Assembly: GCA_902536455.1 (NCBI GenBank)
Contig: CACAXN010000002.1
Coordinates: 20,922 to 84,921 of the forward strand
Source: an uncultured Prochlorococcus sp.
GTDB taxonomy: Bacteria; Cyanobacteriota; Cyanobacteriia; PCC-6307; Cyanobiaceae
Length of the DNA: 64,000 bases
Direction: 5' to 3'
Below are positions 55,010 through 64,000 of this stretch, in pieces. The notes beneath the pieces are model-generated. The model made no database searches and was not told the DNA's origin. It was given only the letters and a program-made list of their open reading frames with translations. Both the position numbers and the translations under genes were made by a program. The first letter of the stretch is position 1; every line of letters begins with the position of its first letter.

Positions 55010-56128
55010 GTGTTTGAATTTGAAATTACATCAAGTTGCAGTAATACATCGGCGAGAACTGGTATATTTCATACACCAAATGGTCAGGTAAATACACCAA
55101 AATTTATGCCAGTGGGTACTTTGGCAACGGTTAAGGGAATTTCATCCAAGCAGTTATCCTCTACAGGATCAGAAATGATTCTTTCGAATACCTTTCATTT
55201 GCATTTACAACCAGGAGAAAAATTAGTCAAAGAATTTGGTGGAATACATAAGTTTATGAATTGGCCTAAGCCTATTCTTACTGATTCAGGAGGATATCAA
55301 GTTTTTAGTTTGGCCAAATTAAATAATATTTCTGATAAAGGTGTGGAATTTAAAAATCCAAGAGATGGTAGTCATGTATTTTTATCACCTGAAAAAGTGA
55401 TACAAATTCAAATGGATCTTGGATCGGATGTCGCAATGGCTTTTGATCATTGTCCTCCGCACACGGCTAACGAAAATGATATAGAGGACTCTTTACAAAG
55501 AACTCATTCATGGTTGCAAAAATGTGTTGAGACTCATCAGAAACCCAATCAAGCATTATTCGGAATAGTTCAAGGTGGTAAGTATCCGAAATTAAGAGAA
55601 TATAGTGCTAAATATACAAGTTCTTTTGATCTTCCTGGAATAGCAGTAGGAGGTGTAAGTGTTGGGGAGGCGGTCGAAGAAATACGTAGTGTAATTAATT
55701 ACGTCCCGAAATTCTTACCAATAAGTAAACCAAGGTATTTAATGGGTATTGGCTCTTTAAGAGAAATTTCTTTGGCTGTTGCTAATGGGTTCGATATATT
55801 TGACTGTGTTTTGCCTACAAGACTAGGAAGACATGGGACTGCATTTTTTAATGATGAAAGATTGAATTTGCGAAATGCTCGATTTAAAAATGACTTTTCT
55901 CCGATTGACAAAACTTGTAAATGCGAAACCTGTAAGTCCTATTCTCGTGCATATTTGCATCATCTAATTAGAAATGATGAAATATTGGGCCTCACACTCA
56001 TTAGTTTGCATAATATTGCTCACTTAATAAGATTTACCAATGCGATTTCTACTGCAATTAAAGATAATTGTTTTACAAATGATTTCGCTCCTTGGAAAAC
56101 ATCCTCTATTGCTCACCATACGTGGTAA
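55010..56128 (+). CDS. tgt: tRNA-guanine transglycosylase
   Basis: [13 protein letters not shown], Zn site [20 protein letters not shown] start. Confidence 0.97.
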   Translation: MFEFEITSSCSNTSARTGIFHTPNGQVNTPKFMPVGTLATVKGISSKQLSSTGSEMILSNTFHLHLQPGEKLVKEFGGIHKFMNWPKPILTDSGGYQVFSLAKLNNISDKGVEFKNPRDGSHVFLSPEKVIQIQMDLGSDVAMAFDHCPPHTANENDIEDSLQRTHSWLQKCVETHQKPNQALFGIVQGGKYPKLREYSAKYTSSFDLPGIAVGGVSVGEAVEEIRSVINYVPKFLPISKPRYLMGIGSLREISLAVANGFDIFDCVLPTRLGRHGTAFFNDERLNLRNARFKNDFSPIDKTCKCETCKSYSRAYLHHLIRNDEILGLTLISLHNIAHLIRFTNAISTAIKDNCFTNDFAPWKTSSIAHHTW

Positions 56129-56161
56129 CGTCTTATCATAATAAATTAAATTATTAAAAAG

Positions 56162-56302
56162 GTGCTCATTCTATTTAATACATTCGCTGAATTGCCTGAG
56201 GCTTACAAGGCCTTTGCTCCAACTGTTGATGTTCTTCCACTTATTCCTTTATTTTTCTTTTTGTTGGTATTTGTTTGGCAAGCTGCAGTTGGATTTAAAT
56301 AA
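56162..56302 (+). CDS. psbK: Photosystem II protein PsbK
   Basis: Manual translation (GTG start) [46 protein letters not shown]; not in ORF track. Confidence 0.95.
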
Positions 56303-56327
56303 TATTATTTCGTTTAGAAAGTCATTA

Positions 56328-57332
56328 TTAGAAAGGATTTTCAAGTAAAATCGCATCTCCAGAATTTTCTACAGCACACTCTATAAAATCAGCAATTTTT
56401 AAAGCTCTTGAGGCTTGCTCGCCATCTACCTCTGGTTTTTCTTTGCCTAGTACGCATTTAAGAAAATGCTCCAGTTCTGCATAAAGAGGTTCAATGGAGG
56501 TTGTGCTAACTTCTTCGACATATCCATCATTTCGATACACTAATTCACCATGCTCTGCTGTGTATGATTCATTAGACTTTCGATGGATTTGTAAAGAGTG
56601 ATTTAAGAAATCAGTTTCTACTAGCCCATTTTGGCAGTGAGCACTTAAGCTTCTAATTTTTTTGTGACTCATTTTGCTAGCAGTCAAGCTTGCAATAACA
56701 TTATTTTTAAAAACTAAAGTAGCATTGACATAATCTATTAATCCTTCGCTATTCCTGCCTCCAACAGCTGCTAATTTTTGTATTTTTGAGTTTACAAGCT
56801 CCAAGACAAGATCGATGTCATGAATCATTAAATCCATTACTACAGATACATCATTTGCTCTGTCTGCATGTGGACTGTGCCTCCTTGCTTCTAAAACAAC
56901 AATTTCTTCATTATGAACTATTTTATTTAATTCTCTAAAAGCAGGATTAAATCTCTCAATATGGCCAACTTGTAATAGACAATTACTTGCATCAGCAGCC
57001 TGTATTAAAGATTTTGCTTCTAACTCGTTAGCTGCAATTGGTTTTTCAATGAGAACGTTAGTACCTCTCTTTAGACAATCTAGTCCCACTTTGTGATGAA
57101 GCAGTGTTGGAACAGCGATACAGATAGCATCAACTTTTGGAATTAAGTCCTTATAATCTCTGAACCATTCACATTGAAATTGCTCAATAGCTAATTTACC
57201 TCTCTCTTCATTTGGATCTGCGACTCCAATAAGATTTGCATCTTTGAGTAAACTTAGTACCCGAGCATGATGCCAGCCCATATTCCCTATGCCTATGACT
57301 CCAACCTTTACGGGTGATGAGGTTGGTTGCAT
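56328..57332 (-). CDS. Gfo/Idh/MocA family oxidoreductase
   Basis: VGVIGIGNMGWHHARV, EKPIAANELEAKSLI. Confidence 0.92.
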   Translation of the reverse strand: MQPTSSPVKVGVIGIGNMGWHHARVLSLLKDANLIGVADPNEERGKLAIEQFQCEWFRDYKDLIPKVDAICIAVPTLLHHKVGLDCLKRGTNVLIEKPIAANELEAKSLIQAADASNCLLQVGHIERFNPAFRELNKIVHNEEIVVLEARRHSPHADRANDVSVVMDLMIHDIDLVLELVNSKIQKLAAVGGRNSEGLIDYVNATLVFKNNVIASLTASKMSHKKIRSLSAHCQNGLVETDFLNHSLQIHRKSNESYTAEHGELVYRNDGYVEEVSTTSIEPLYAELEHFLKCVLGKEKPEVDGEQASRALKIADFIECAVENSGDAILLENPF

Positions 57333-57382
57333 AATGTTAAATCTATATATTAATTATAATTATCCTCTATGGGGAGCCACAT

Positions 57383-58651
57383 TTAGCTTTTAGGAAGAAT
57401 TATTTTAACACGATCAATTTTCGGCCCTGACATAGAAATAACTTCAAATTTAATGTTATTAAAAGTTAAAACGTCGCCAATTTTTGGAACCATTTGAAAT
57501 TTCTCTAGCAGAAATCCAGCAAGGGTATGGTAGTCTGCACCTTCTGGAATAGAACATTCTAACTTTTTATTAATATCTATAATTTCTGATTTTCCAGCTA
57601 ATGACCATTTTTTTGAGAAATTATCCAACATTCTCATATCTGAATAAATTCTATTGTTGAGCATTTCCTCTCCAACTATTTCGCCATTTAGATCGGCTGC
57701 AGTTATTAGCCCCTCTGTTCCGCCGTGTTCATCAACTACTAGTAAGAAAGGATTGTAATCTCTTACTATTGGAAATATTTCTGCCAATGAACATGTTTCT
57801 ATAATTTTTGTCACTGGCAAAAGAAACGGCTCCAATAATGTATTGGCTTCCATTTCGCCTTTTGAAATTGGCTTAGCTAGATAACGTAAATCTAAGACAC
57901 CTAATACATCATCTAAAGACTCACCAATCACAAAGAAGCGAGCATGGCGAGTTTTATCCACCTGTTTCATAAGTTCTGAAAAAGTTATATTTTTTGGCAA
58001 AGTTACCATTTCAGATCTTGGAATCATTACTTCTTTAACTTGTGTATCTTTTAAAGCAAAAACTCCTTCAAGAATATTTTTCTCATCTGGTTTTAAGCCT
58101 GTTACATTATCTGTTTCTATAAGAGTTTCTAATTCTCCTGCGGATAAACCCGAGTTTAAAGAATCCCATTTGTTATTTAAATTGAACAAGCCTAAACAGG
58201 CGCTAGCAAAGAATTCTATTATCTTCACTATAGGATTCATAGCTTTTCTAACGGCATCGAATATTGTTGTAAGCCTTAATGCCGCAGATTCTGGATTGTT
58301 AATTACTAGTGCTTTAGGAATTAGTCCAGAAACGAGAGTAACGACTAAAACAACAAATAAAAAAAATAGAAGATCATAAAATCTATTTGACAAAATATTG
58401 CTTTTCCAATAATCATTCGCCAGGTTATTGCTGAGCCATCCAATTGCAATTAATGAAATTGTTACACCAAATTGAGAGGCAATTAACGAAGATCTAAAGC
58501 GTTTTTGAATTTTTAAAATTGAAAATGCTCCTTTCTTTTTTTCTTCTATTAACCTTAAAACTTTACTGGGCCTTATTAATAAAAAAGAGAGTTCACTCGC
58601 TGCAAAAAAAGCTGGGAAAAATAAAAGAAATAAAAGTATAGTTATTTTCAT
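57383..58651 (-). CDS. CNNM/CorC-type hemolysin-like protein with CBS domains
   Basis: DUF21-like TM region, CBS pair VMIPRSEMVTL..., CorC_HlyC C-terminus. Confidence 0.9.
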   Translation of the reverse strand: MKITILLFLLFFPAFFAASELSFLLIRPSKVLRLIEEKKKGAFSILKIQKRFRSSLIASQFGVTISLIAIGWLSNNLANDYWKSNILSNRFYDLLFFLFVVLVVTLVSGLIPKALVINNPESAALRLTTIFDAVRKAMNPIVKIIEFFASACLGLFNLNNKWDSLNSGLSAGELETLIETDNVTGLKPDEKNILEGVFALKDTQVKEVMIPRSEMVTLPKNITFSELMKQVDKTRHARFFVIGESLDDVLGVLDLRYLAKPISKGEMEANTLLEPFLLPVTKIIETCSLAEIFPIVRDYNPFLLVVDEHGGTEGLITAADLNGEIVGEEMLNNRIYSDMRMLDNFSKKWSLAGKSEIIDINKKLECSIPEGADYHTLAGFLLEKFQMVPKIGDVLTFNNIKFEVISMSGPKIDRVKIILPKS

Positions 58652-58669
58652 TCAATGACAAATGAATAA

Positions 58670-58742
58670 TGGGGGTGGCGAGGATCGAACTCGCCTTAGC
58701 CAAATTATGAGTTTGGTGCATTCACCAGATTGCTACACCCCC
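58670..58742 (-). tRNA. tRNA with CAT anticodon, probably tRNA-Met
   Basis: Acceptor GGGGGTG/CACCCCC, anticodon stem-loop CCAAACTCATAATTTGG, T-arm GTTCGATCC. Confidence 0.88.
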
Positions 58743-58883
58743 GAGGGAGTTTATGTAATTTTAATTACATTGAATTTCAATATACAATATAAAAATAATA
58801 TTTCAAAAAACACCTCATTAGGAAGTTTTTGTGAGATTTCTTTTTTTTCTTCTAATCTTTAAATATAAATTTAACTTTTACTA

Positions 58884-59444
58884 ATGGGCAAATTTTCGGA
58901 AAAGTATGATTTAAATAAAGCAAAATTGTTAAAACAGTTAATCAAAAAATCTTACAAGAAAGGAAACTTCACTTTATCTTCAGGAAAAAAAAGCAGTCAT
59001 TACTTGAACTGTAAACCAGTATCATTAAATGGCGAAGGCTTAAACTTAATAAGTGAATTATTTTTAGAGTTAAAGGACTCAAGGTCAAAAGCTGTAGCAG
59101 GATTGACATTAGGCGCAGATCCTATTGTAAGTGGATTAATTGTCAAAGCAGCTTCGCAAGGCTTAGATCTTAATGGTTTAATAATTCGGAAAGAAATTAA
59201 AAAATACGGCACCAAAGCTGGAATAGAGGGCCCTTCATTGGGAGAAGGAACCTTGGTAACTGTCTTAGAGGATGTGGTTACAACTGCTGGTTCAGTAATA
59301 AAAGCTATAAAAAAGTTACGAGAAAATAATTATATTGTTGAGGAAGTTTTGTCTATAGTCGATAGGCAAGAAGGAGGATGTGAAGCCCTAAATGATGAAA
59401 ATGTTAAATTAAAGAGTCTTTTTACAATAAAAGACTTTTTATAA
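58884..59444 (+). CDS. pyrE: Orotate phosphoribosyltransferase
   Basis: [36 protein letters not shown]. Confidence 0.94.
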   Translation: MGKFSEKYDLNKAKLLKQLIKKSYKKGNFTLSSGKKSSHYLNCKPVSLNGEGLNLISELFLELKDSRSKAVAGLTLGADPIVSGLIVKAASQGLDLNGLIIRKEIKKYGTKAGIEGPSLGEGTLVTVLEDVVTTAGSVIKAIKKLRENNYIVEEVLSIVDRQEGGCEALNDENVKLKSLFTIKDFL

Positions 59445-59454
59445 TTATCTCAAA

Positions 59455-60291
59455 ATGCAAGATATAAAAAAAAAGTTTTGGCTTGAAAAATTTGATTGTT
59501 TTTCTGTTACTGGAAAAGATGCCAGAAAATTTTTGAATGGAATAACAACTGGTAATATTCTAAATTCAGAAAATAAAGTTATCAAAACTTGTTGGTTAAC
59601 TCCAAATGGAGTTCTAAGGTCATTAATAGAAATTATTTTTTCAGAAAGAAACTTAGAAGTAATTATCTTGGCTGGTAAGACTAACGAAATGATTGATTAC
59701 TTTAATCAAATTATTTTTCCGGCGGACGATGTACTTCTAAGTGAACCTTTCTTGATAAATAGAATTCAGGAAATTGATGAATCTAGTTCATGGAGAACTT
59801 ACCAGCCTATTTTCTTCAAAACAGAAGATAAAGAGTTTGAAATATATAAAAATAAACTAAATTTACTAAATGCCAATGATTTAAAACTTTGGAAGATTAA
59901 TCAGGCAATACCCTCATTAGAAATGGAAATAAACGAAAAAAATAATCCTCTTGAGCTTGGATTACAAGATCTAATAGATTTTAATAAAGGTTGTTATTTA
60001 GGACAAGAAACAATGTCAAAAATAAAAAATGTTTCTTCTTTAAAACAGGAAATAAGAATTTGGAAATCATTAGAATCTAATATGAATTTAAACGTTGAAG
60101 ATAAAAATTTATATATAAATTCTGCTAGGGATATTTCTGTAGGAAAAATCACTAGTTTTTTAAAATCAGATACTCAAGTAAAAGGTTTAGCTATGATAAA
60201 AAGAAAATATTTGGAGGAAGGAAGTTATTTTTTTTCAGAAACTTTTGGAAAAATTATTATTGATAAATCTGTAGGATCAATTTTTCTTTAA
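59455..60291 (+). CDS. Folate-binding YgfZ/GcvT-like protein
   Basis: FNKGCYLGQETMSK (YgfZ signature). Confidence 0.88.
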   Translation: MQDIKKKFWLEKFDCFSVTGKDARKFLNGITTGNILNSENKVIKTCWLTPNGVLRSLIEIIFSERNLEVIILAGKTNEMIDYFNQIIFPADDVLLSEPFLINRIQEIDESSSWRTYQPIFFKTEDKEFEIYKNKLNLLNANDLKLWKINQAIPSLEMEINEKNNPLELGLQDLIDFNKGCYLGQETMSKIKNVSSLKQEIRIWKSLESNMNLNVEDKNLYINSARDISVGKITSFLKSDTQVKGLAMIKRKYLEEGSYFFSETFGKIIIDKSVGSIFL

Positions 60292-61695
60292 TTGACTTTT
60301 GATTAAATATTCTGCAATTTGTAGAGTAGCCAAACAATCATCTTTATTATATTGGATAATTTTTTTTAAAAATATTTCGTTTTCTGTAATTTGATATTGA
60401 ATCCACCAATAAAGAGCTTTCGAGCCACTTACATTTTTCTGCCTCCATTCAAATCCAAGCCAATTAGAAACAGTTTTTAAGCCATAGTTTTTTAGTGGTA
60501 ATATCCAAGACTTTCGCATTAAGGTATGTAAGTCTATAAACCTTGAGGTAAGTGAATCAATTTCTTCAAAACTAAAATTTAAGTTTTTAGCAATATTAAT
60601 TATTGCTATCTTTTCAGTTTCTCCGTAATGTAAAACTGGCCATTCCCTTTCTGAAAAAAGTATTTCAATAATTTTCCTATAAGATTCGCCTTTATTGTTT
60701 TTGAGATTTAAAAATGGTTTATAAATAAGATCTTCTCTTTTCGGAAACAAATTATTTATTTTTAAAAAACCATATAAAAAATCATGCTTATCATCTGGAT
60801 TCGACTCAATGTCAAATATATAAAATCCCGAACATTTTTTTTCTAATAGATCGTTAGTATCATTTTTATTGGAAATGCGATATGGTTCTCCGGAAATATA
60901 AGCTTGTGCTTGCTTTACAAATAGGGATGCTTTTTCATACTTTTGATCGTTGAATTTAGATAATTTCTCTCCAAGTTGTTTTTCGCTATACGAAGCTAAT
61001 GTTTGGGTATCAGATATTCCATTTGTTATAAGTAATGACGCGGTTTTGGATCCTATTCCATCTATATCTGTTAAATATCCATTTTCTTTTGCTTCATTGT
61101 CACAAAATTTTTGCCATGAACAAATAGTACATTTTTTTCTATCTTGAGTTATTTCTGGCATAAATCCCTCTAAGCATTCATTTAAACTTAATAAAACATT
61201 CAACACTTTTTTTCTTAATTTTTTATTTAAATAAATTTCTTCAACATTAACTTTTTGATCAAATCTTGAAATTACTAATCCTTTCTCAATTTTAGATTCT
61301 TGAAAAGGTTCCAACAGCATAGAACTAAAAGCTAAGTCAAATAAATGTTCTTTAGTGGTTTTGTGGCCTAACTTATAAACAGCAGGTAAATATTTATATT
61401 GTCCCCATTTACTTTTACCTTTTGTCTTTACAAGTAATTGTGGACGTATCTCTGCGTTAATATTTTGGAAAATATTCCCTTTGATTTTTAATCCAATTAC
61501 CCCTTGATAACCATTTTCACAAGCTTTTAATCCTGAATATATTTCACTATTACAAAATTCAGAGAAAATTTGAAACTGATTAATTTTATCTATAGCTTTG
61601 TGGGGAGACCAAACTTCATAAGATTTTTTACCCTTAAAATCTAGCCATGCTTTTCTTTTGCATCTTGTAAAACTTTTTAAATGAAGAGAATTCAA
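60277..61695 (-). CDS. TM0106-like RecB-family nuclease fused to RNase H-like domain
   Basis: LKSFTRCKRKAWLDF, CTICSWQKFC cysteines, FDIESNPDDKHDFLYGF exonuclease-like, HHH region. Confidence 0.82.
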   Translation of the reverse strand: MNSLHLKSFTRCKRKAWLDFKGKKSYEVWSPHKAIDKINQFQIFSEFCNSEIYSGLKACENGYQGVIGLKIKGNIFQNINAEIRPQLLVKTKGKSKWGQYKYLPAVYKLGHKTTKEHLFDLAFSSMLLEPFQESKIEKGLVISRFDQKVNVEEIYLNKKLRKKVLNVLLSLNECLEGFMPEITQDRKKCTICSWQKFCDNEAKENGYLTDIDGIGSKTASLLITNGISDTQTLASYSEKQLGEKLSKFNDQKYEKASLFVKQAQAYISGEPYRISNKNDTNDLLEKKCSGFYIFDIESNPDDKHDFLYGFLKINNLFPKREDLIYKPFLNLKNNKGESYRKIIEILFSEREWPVLHYGETEKIAIINIAKNLNFSFEEIDSLTSRFIDLHTLMRKSWILPLKNYGLKTVSNWLGFEWRQKNVSGSKALYWWIQYQITENEIFLKKIIQYNKDDCLATLQIAEYLIKSQLKKN

Positions 61696-61775
61696 ATTAT
61701 TTTTTAAGGGCGGTTTTAAAATTTACTCATATAAATTAGTATAGACAAATAGAAGATATCAAGGAAATTTTAAAT

Positions 61776-63231
61776 TTGACAGCTGATAAATTAGATAAAA
61801 TAGAATTTGGTACTGATGGGTGGAGAGGAATTATTGGATTTGATTTTAATTTATCCAATCTTTCAAGAGTTGTTGTTGCTGCATGCCAGGAATTGCATTA
61901 TCAATACTATAAAGAAGTTAATTCAAAGGCAATTATTATTGGATATGATCGTAGATTTATGGCTTGTGAATTTGCCAAGCAAATAGTGCCTTTTGTAAGA
62001 GGATGTGGTTTCGAACCGATCTTATCTAATAGCTTTGTTACAACACCCTCTTGTAGTTTCTATGCCAAAGAAGTCGGTTGTCTTGGAGCTTTAGTAATTA
62101 CAGCAAGTCACAATCCATATAATTGGCTAGGTCTGAAAATAAAGAGCTTTAATGGATGTTCTGTTGACGAATCTTTTACAAGTGAAATTGAAAAAAGATT
62201 AATGCTTGGAAATTCAATTGAGAAAATAGATGGTGTTAATCAATTGGTAGATATTAAGAAATTTCATTTAGATAGAATTAAATCCCTTTTTGATATCGAC
62301 TTTATTTCCAATAGATTGAAAAAAATGAAATTGAGAATTTTTGTAGATTCTATGCATGGTTCAGCTGCAAATTGTATGGCTGAAATTTTTGGTTCTAATG
62401 ATTTAGAAGTTATTTCAGAAATCAGGAAAGATGCTGACCCTTTTTTTTGGAGGACAACCTCCTGAACCTCTTTTAAATTATGCAGATGATCTAAATAAAA
62501 TACTAATTAAAAATTCAACAAATGAAGTGAAAACTCTAGGAATTATATTTGATGGTGATGGTGATAGAATTGCGGCAATTGATGAGAAGGGAAGATATTC
62601 TAGTACTCAAAATTTACTCCCATACTTTATTAGCTATTTGGGCGAAATTAAAAATAATTCTTATCCAGTTTTAAAGACTGTTAGTGGTTCAGATATTATT
62701 AAAAATATATCAGAGAGTCAAAATAGAGATGTTTTTGAACTTCCAGTTGGCTTTAAATATATTGCTGAAAAAATGATTAAAGAGAAAATATTTATTGGAG
62801 GAGAGGAATCTGGCGGGGTTGGTTTTGGTGACTTTATGCCTGAAAGAGATGCTCTATATGCAGCGATGGTTTTATTAAATGGAATTGCTGAAAAATCTCA
62901 ATATTTATATGAAACCCTAGATGAAATTCAAGAAGATTTTGGGCCAAGTTTTTATAAAAGAATTGATATTAAATTTCCAAATAAGTCAGAAAAAAATAAT
63001 GTAAAAGAATTTATCATAGATAATATTCCTAAGAATATTAATAATCACAAGTTAAAAAGTATCTCAAATATTGATGGAATAAAGTTGAGAATTGATAAAA
63101 ATTTTTGGCTTCTTTTTAGGTTTTCAGGAACGGAACCTCTTTTAAGGTTATATTGTGAAGCACCAAAAGAATCTTATTTAGATGAGTTATTAAAGTGGGG
63201 TCAAGTATTTATAAATTTGGCAGGAAAATAA
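61776..63231 (+). pseudogene. Phosphoglucomutase/phosphomannomutase interrupted by a frameshift at a T8 run (slippage, error or pseudogene unresolved)
   Basis: Two ORFs (61776-62465, 62431-63231) are consecutive parts of one enzyme: FGTDGWRG and TASHNPYNW in the first, FDGDGDR and FRFSGTEPLLRLY in the second; one T fewer restores DADPFFGGQPPEPLL. Confidence 0.88.
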
Positions 63232-63233
63232 GG

Positions 63234-63809
63234 ATGAAAAATTTATATTTAGCGAGTAAGAATAAAGGTAAAATTGAAGAATATAAGAAATTGCTTGCTG
63301 GAGTTAATTGTAAATTATTACTCCAGCCAGAATCATTAGAAGTTGAAGAGAATAGACTAACATTTAGAGATAATGCAATTAAAAAAGCGAGTGAAGTTTC
63401 GAGAAAAACAAATAATTACTCCATAGCAGATGATTCAGGAATTTGTATTGAAGCACTAGATGGTAAGCCTGGCATTTACTCATCTAGATATGCAGAAAAT
63501 GATCAGAAGAGAATTGAACGAGTTTTAAAAGAACTTGATGGAGTTCAAAATAGAAGTGCTTTCTTTATTGCCAATATTTGTGTTTGTTCCCCAAATGGTG
63601 AAGTGATTATTGAATCTGAGGCCAAATGTTATGGCAATATTATTTTAAACCCGAGAGGAAAAGGTGGTTTTGGGTATGACCCAATTTTCGAAGAGTATTC
63701 TACCAGATTAACTTTTGCAGAAATGAATAATGATATTAAAGATTCTTGTAGTCATAGAGGTAAAGCATTAAAAAAAATTATTCCGGATTTAATTGAAATT
63801 TTTTCTTAG
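63234..63809 (+). CDS. rdgB: XTP/dITP diphosphatase (Ham1/RdgB)
   Basis: MKNLYLASKNKGKIEEYKKLL, ADDSGICIEALDGKPGIYSSRYA; start chosen at the internal ATG. Confidence 0.95.
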   Translation: MKNLYLASKNKGKIEEYKKLLAGVNCKLLLQPESLEVEENRLTFRDNAIKKASEVSRKTNNYSIADDSGICIEALDGKPGIYSSRYAENDQKRIERVLKELDGVQNRSAFFIANICVCSPNGEVIIESEAKCYGNIILNPRGKGGFGYDPIFEEYSTRLTFAEMNNDIKDSCSHRGKALKKIIPDLIEIFS

Positions 63810-64000
63810 ATTAAATTAACCCAAGATCCATGAAGGCCATGAGGAATTGAAATGGGTAATTCATAAACAGCTAATTCTTTTAAGTCTTTTGCGTCCAATA
63901 TCACTAAATCGCTTCCTCTTCTTTTGCCGTTCCATAGAAGTATAAATAAAAATCCCTCATCCTCTTTTGAAGAGTTTTCTAATGGAACCATTATTGGTTC
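63806..64000 (-). CDS. Carotenoid oxygenase family protein (C-terminal part, runs off window end)
   Basis: EPIMVPLENSSKEDEGFLFILLWNGKRRGSDLVILDAKDL...IPHGLHGSWV; frame stays open to the window edge. Confidence 0.85.
   Translation of the reverse strand, partial: EPIMVPLENSSKEDEGFLFILLWNGKRRGSDLVILDAKDLKELAVYELPISIPHGLHGSWVNLI

Noticed and set aside
58662-58862. 66-aa ORF MNNGGGEDRTRLSQIMSLVHSPDCY...
   Set aside because: It reads across the tRNA gene on the opposite strand; a classic spurious ORF over tRNA.
63195-63233. Upstream start of rdgB in the ORF track (MGSSIYKFGRKIR...)
   Set aside because: The conserved Ham1 N-terminus begins at MKNLYLASKNKGK (63234), right after the phosphohexomutase stop.
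1-64000. CRISPR arrays, transposases, integrases, phage genes, toxin-antitoxin or restriction loci
   Set aside because: None seen by reading; tRNA genes at 23637, 43538 and 58670 are flanked by ordinary core genes with no integrase or attachment-like duplication.

Overview
AT-rich window with the gene content and order of a high-light-type Prochlorococcus core genome (my recognition, no search run). It is almost wall-to-wall housekeeping, photosynthesis and carbon/nitrogen genes: sbtA/sbtB-like and SulP bicarbonate transport, hemB, mutS2, obgE, CP12, psbA, aroC, ftsH, sat, psbO, coaBC, pyrB, gatC, crtR, ileS, trmB, glmM, thyX, dcd, cobO, ntcA, pth, psbH/psbN/psbI, leuCD, cinA, glyA, murJ, sfsA, amt, ispH, purH, a histidine kinase, cobS, tgt, psbK, pyrE, a phosphohexomutase, rdgB, and three tRNAs. 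I see no mobile element, CRISPR array, prophage or defence island, and no convincing new multigene system. The best leads are small-scale. (1) A phosphohexomutase gene is split by a T8 homopolymer (62441-62448). (2) The 3-methyladenine glycosylase ORF has no ATG/GTG/TTG upstream of its catalytic motif, which implies an AUA or other unusual start. (3) A perfect 38-bp palindrome overlaps the coaBC stop codon. (4) Two NtcA boxes, one perfect and one near-perfect, sit with correctly spaced -10 elements at amt and ntcA. (5) Overlapping inverted repeats lie in the cobO/ntcA divergent region. (6) An unlisted 42-aa ORF lies upstream of psbA. (7) The psbA leader contains tandem hairpins.
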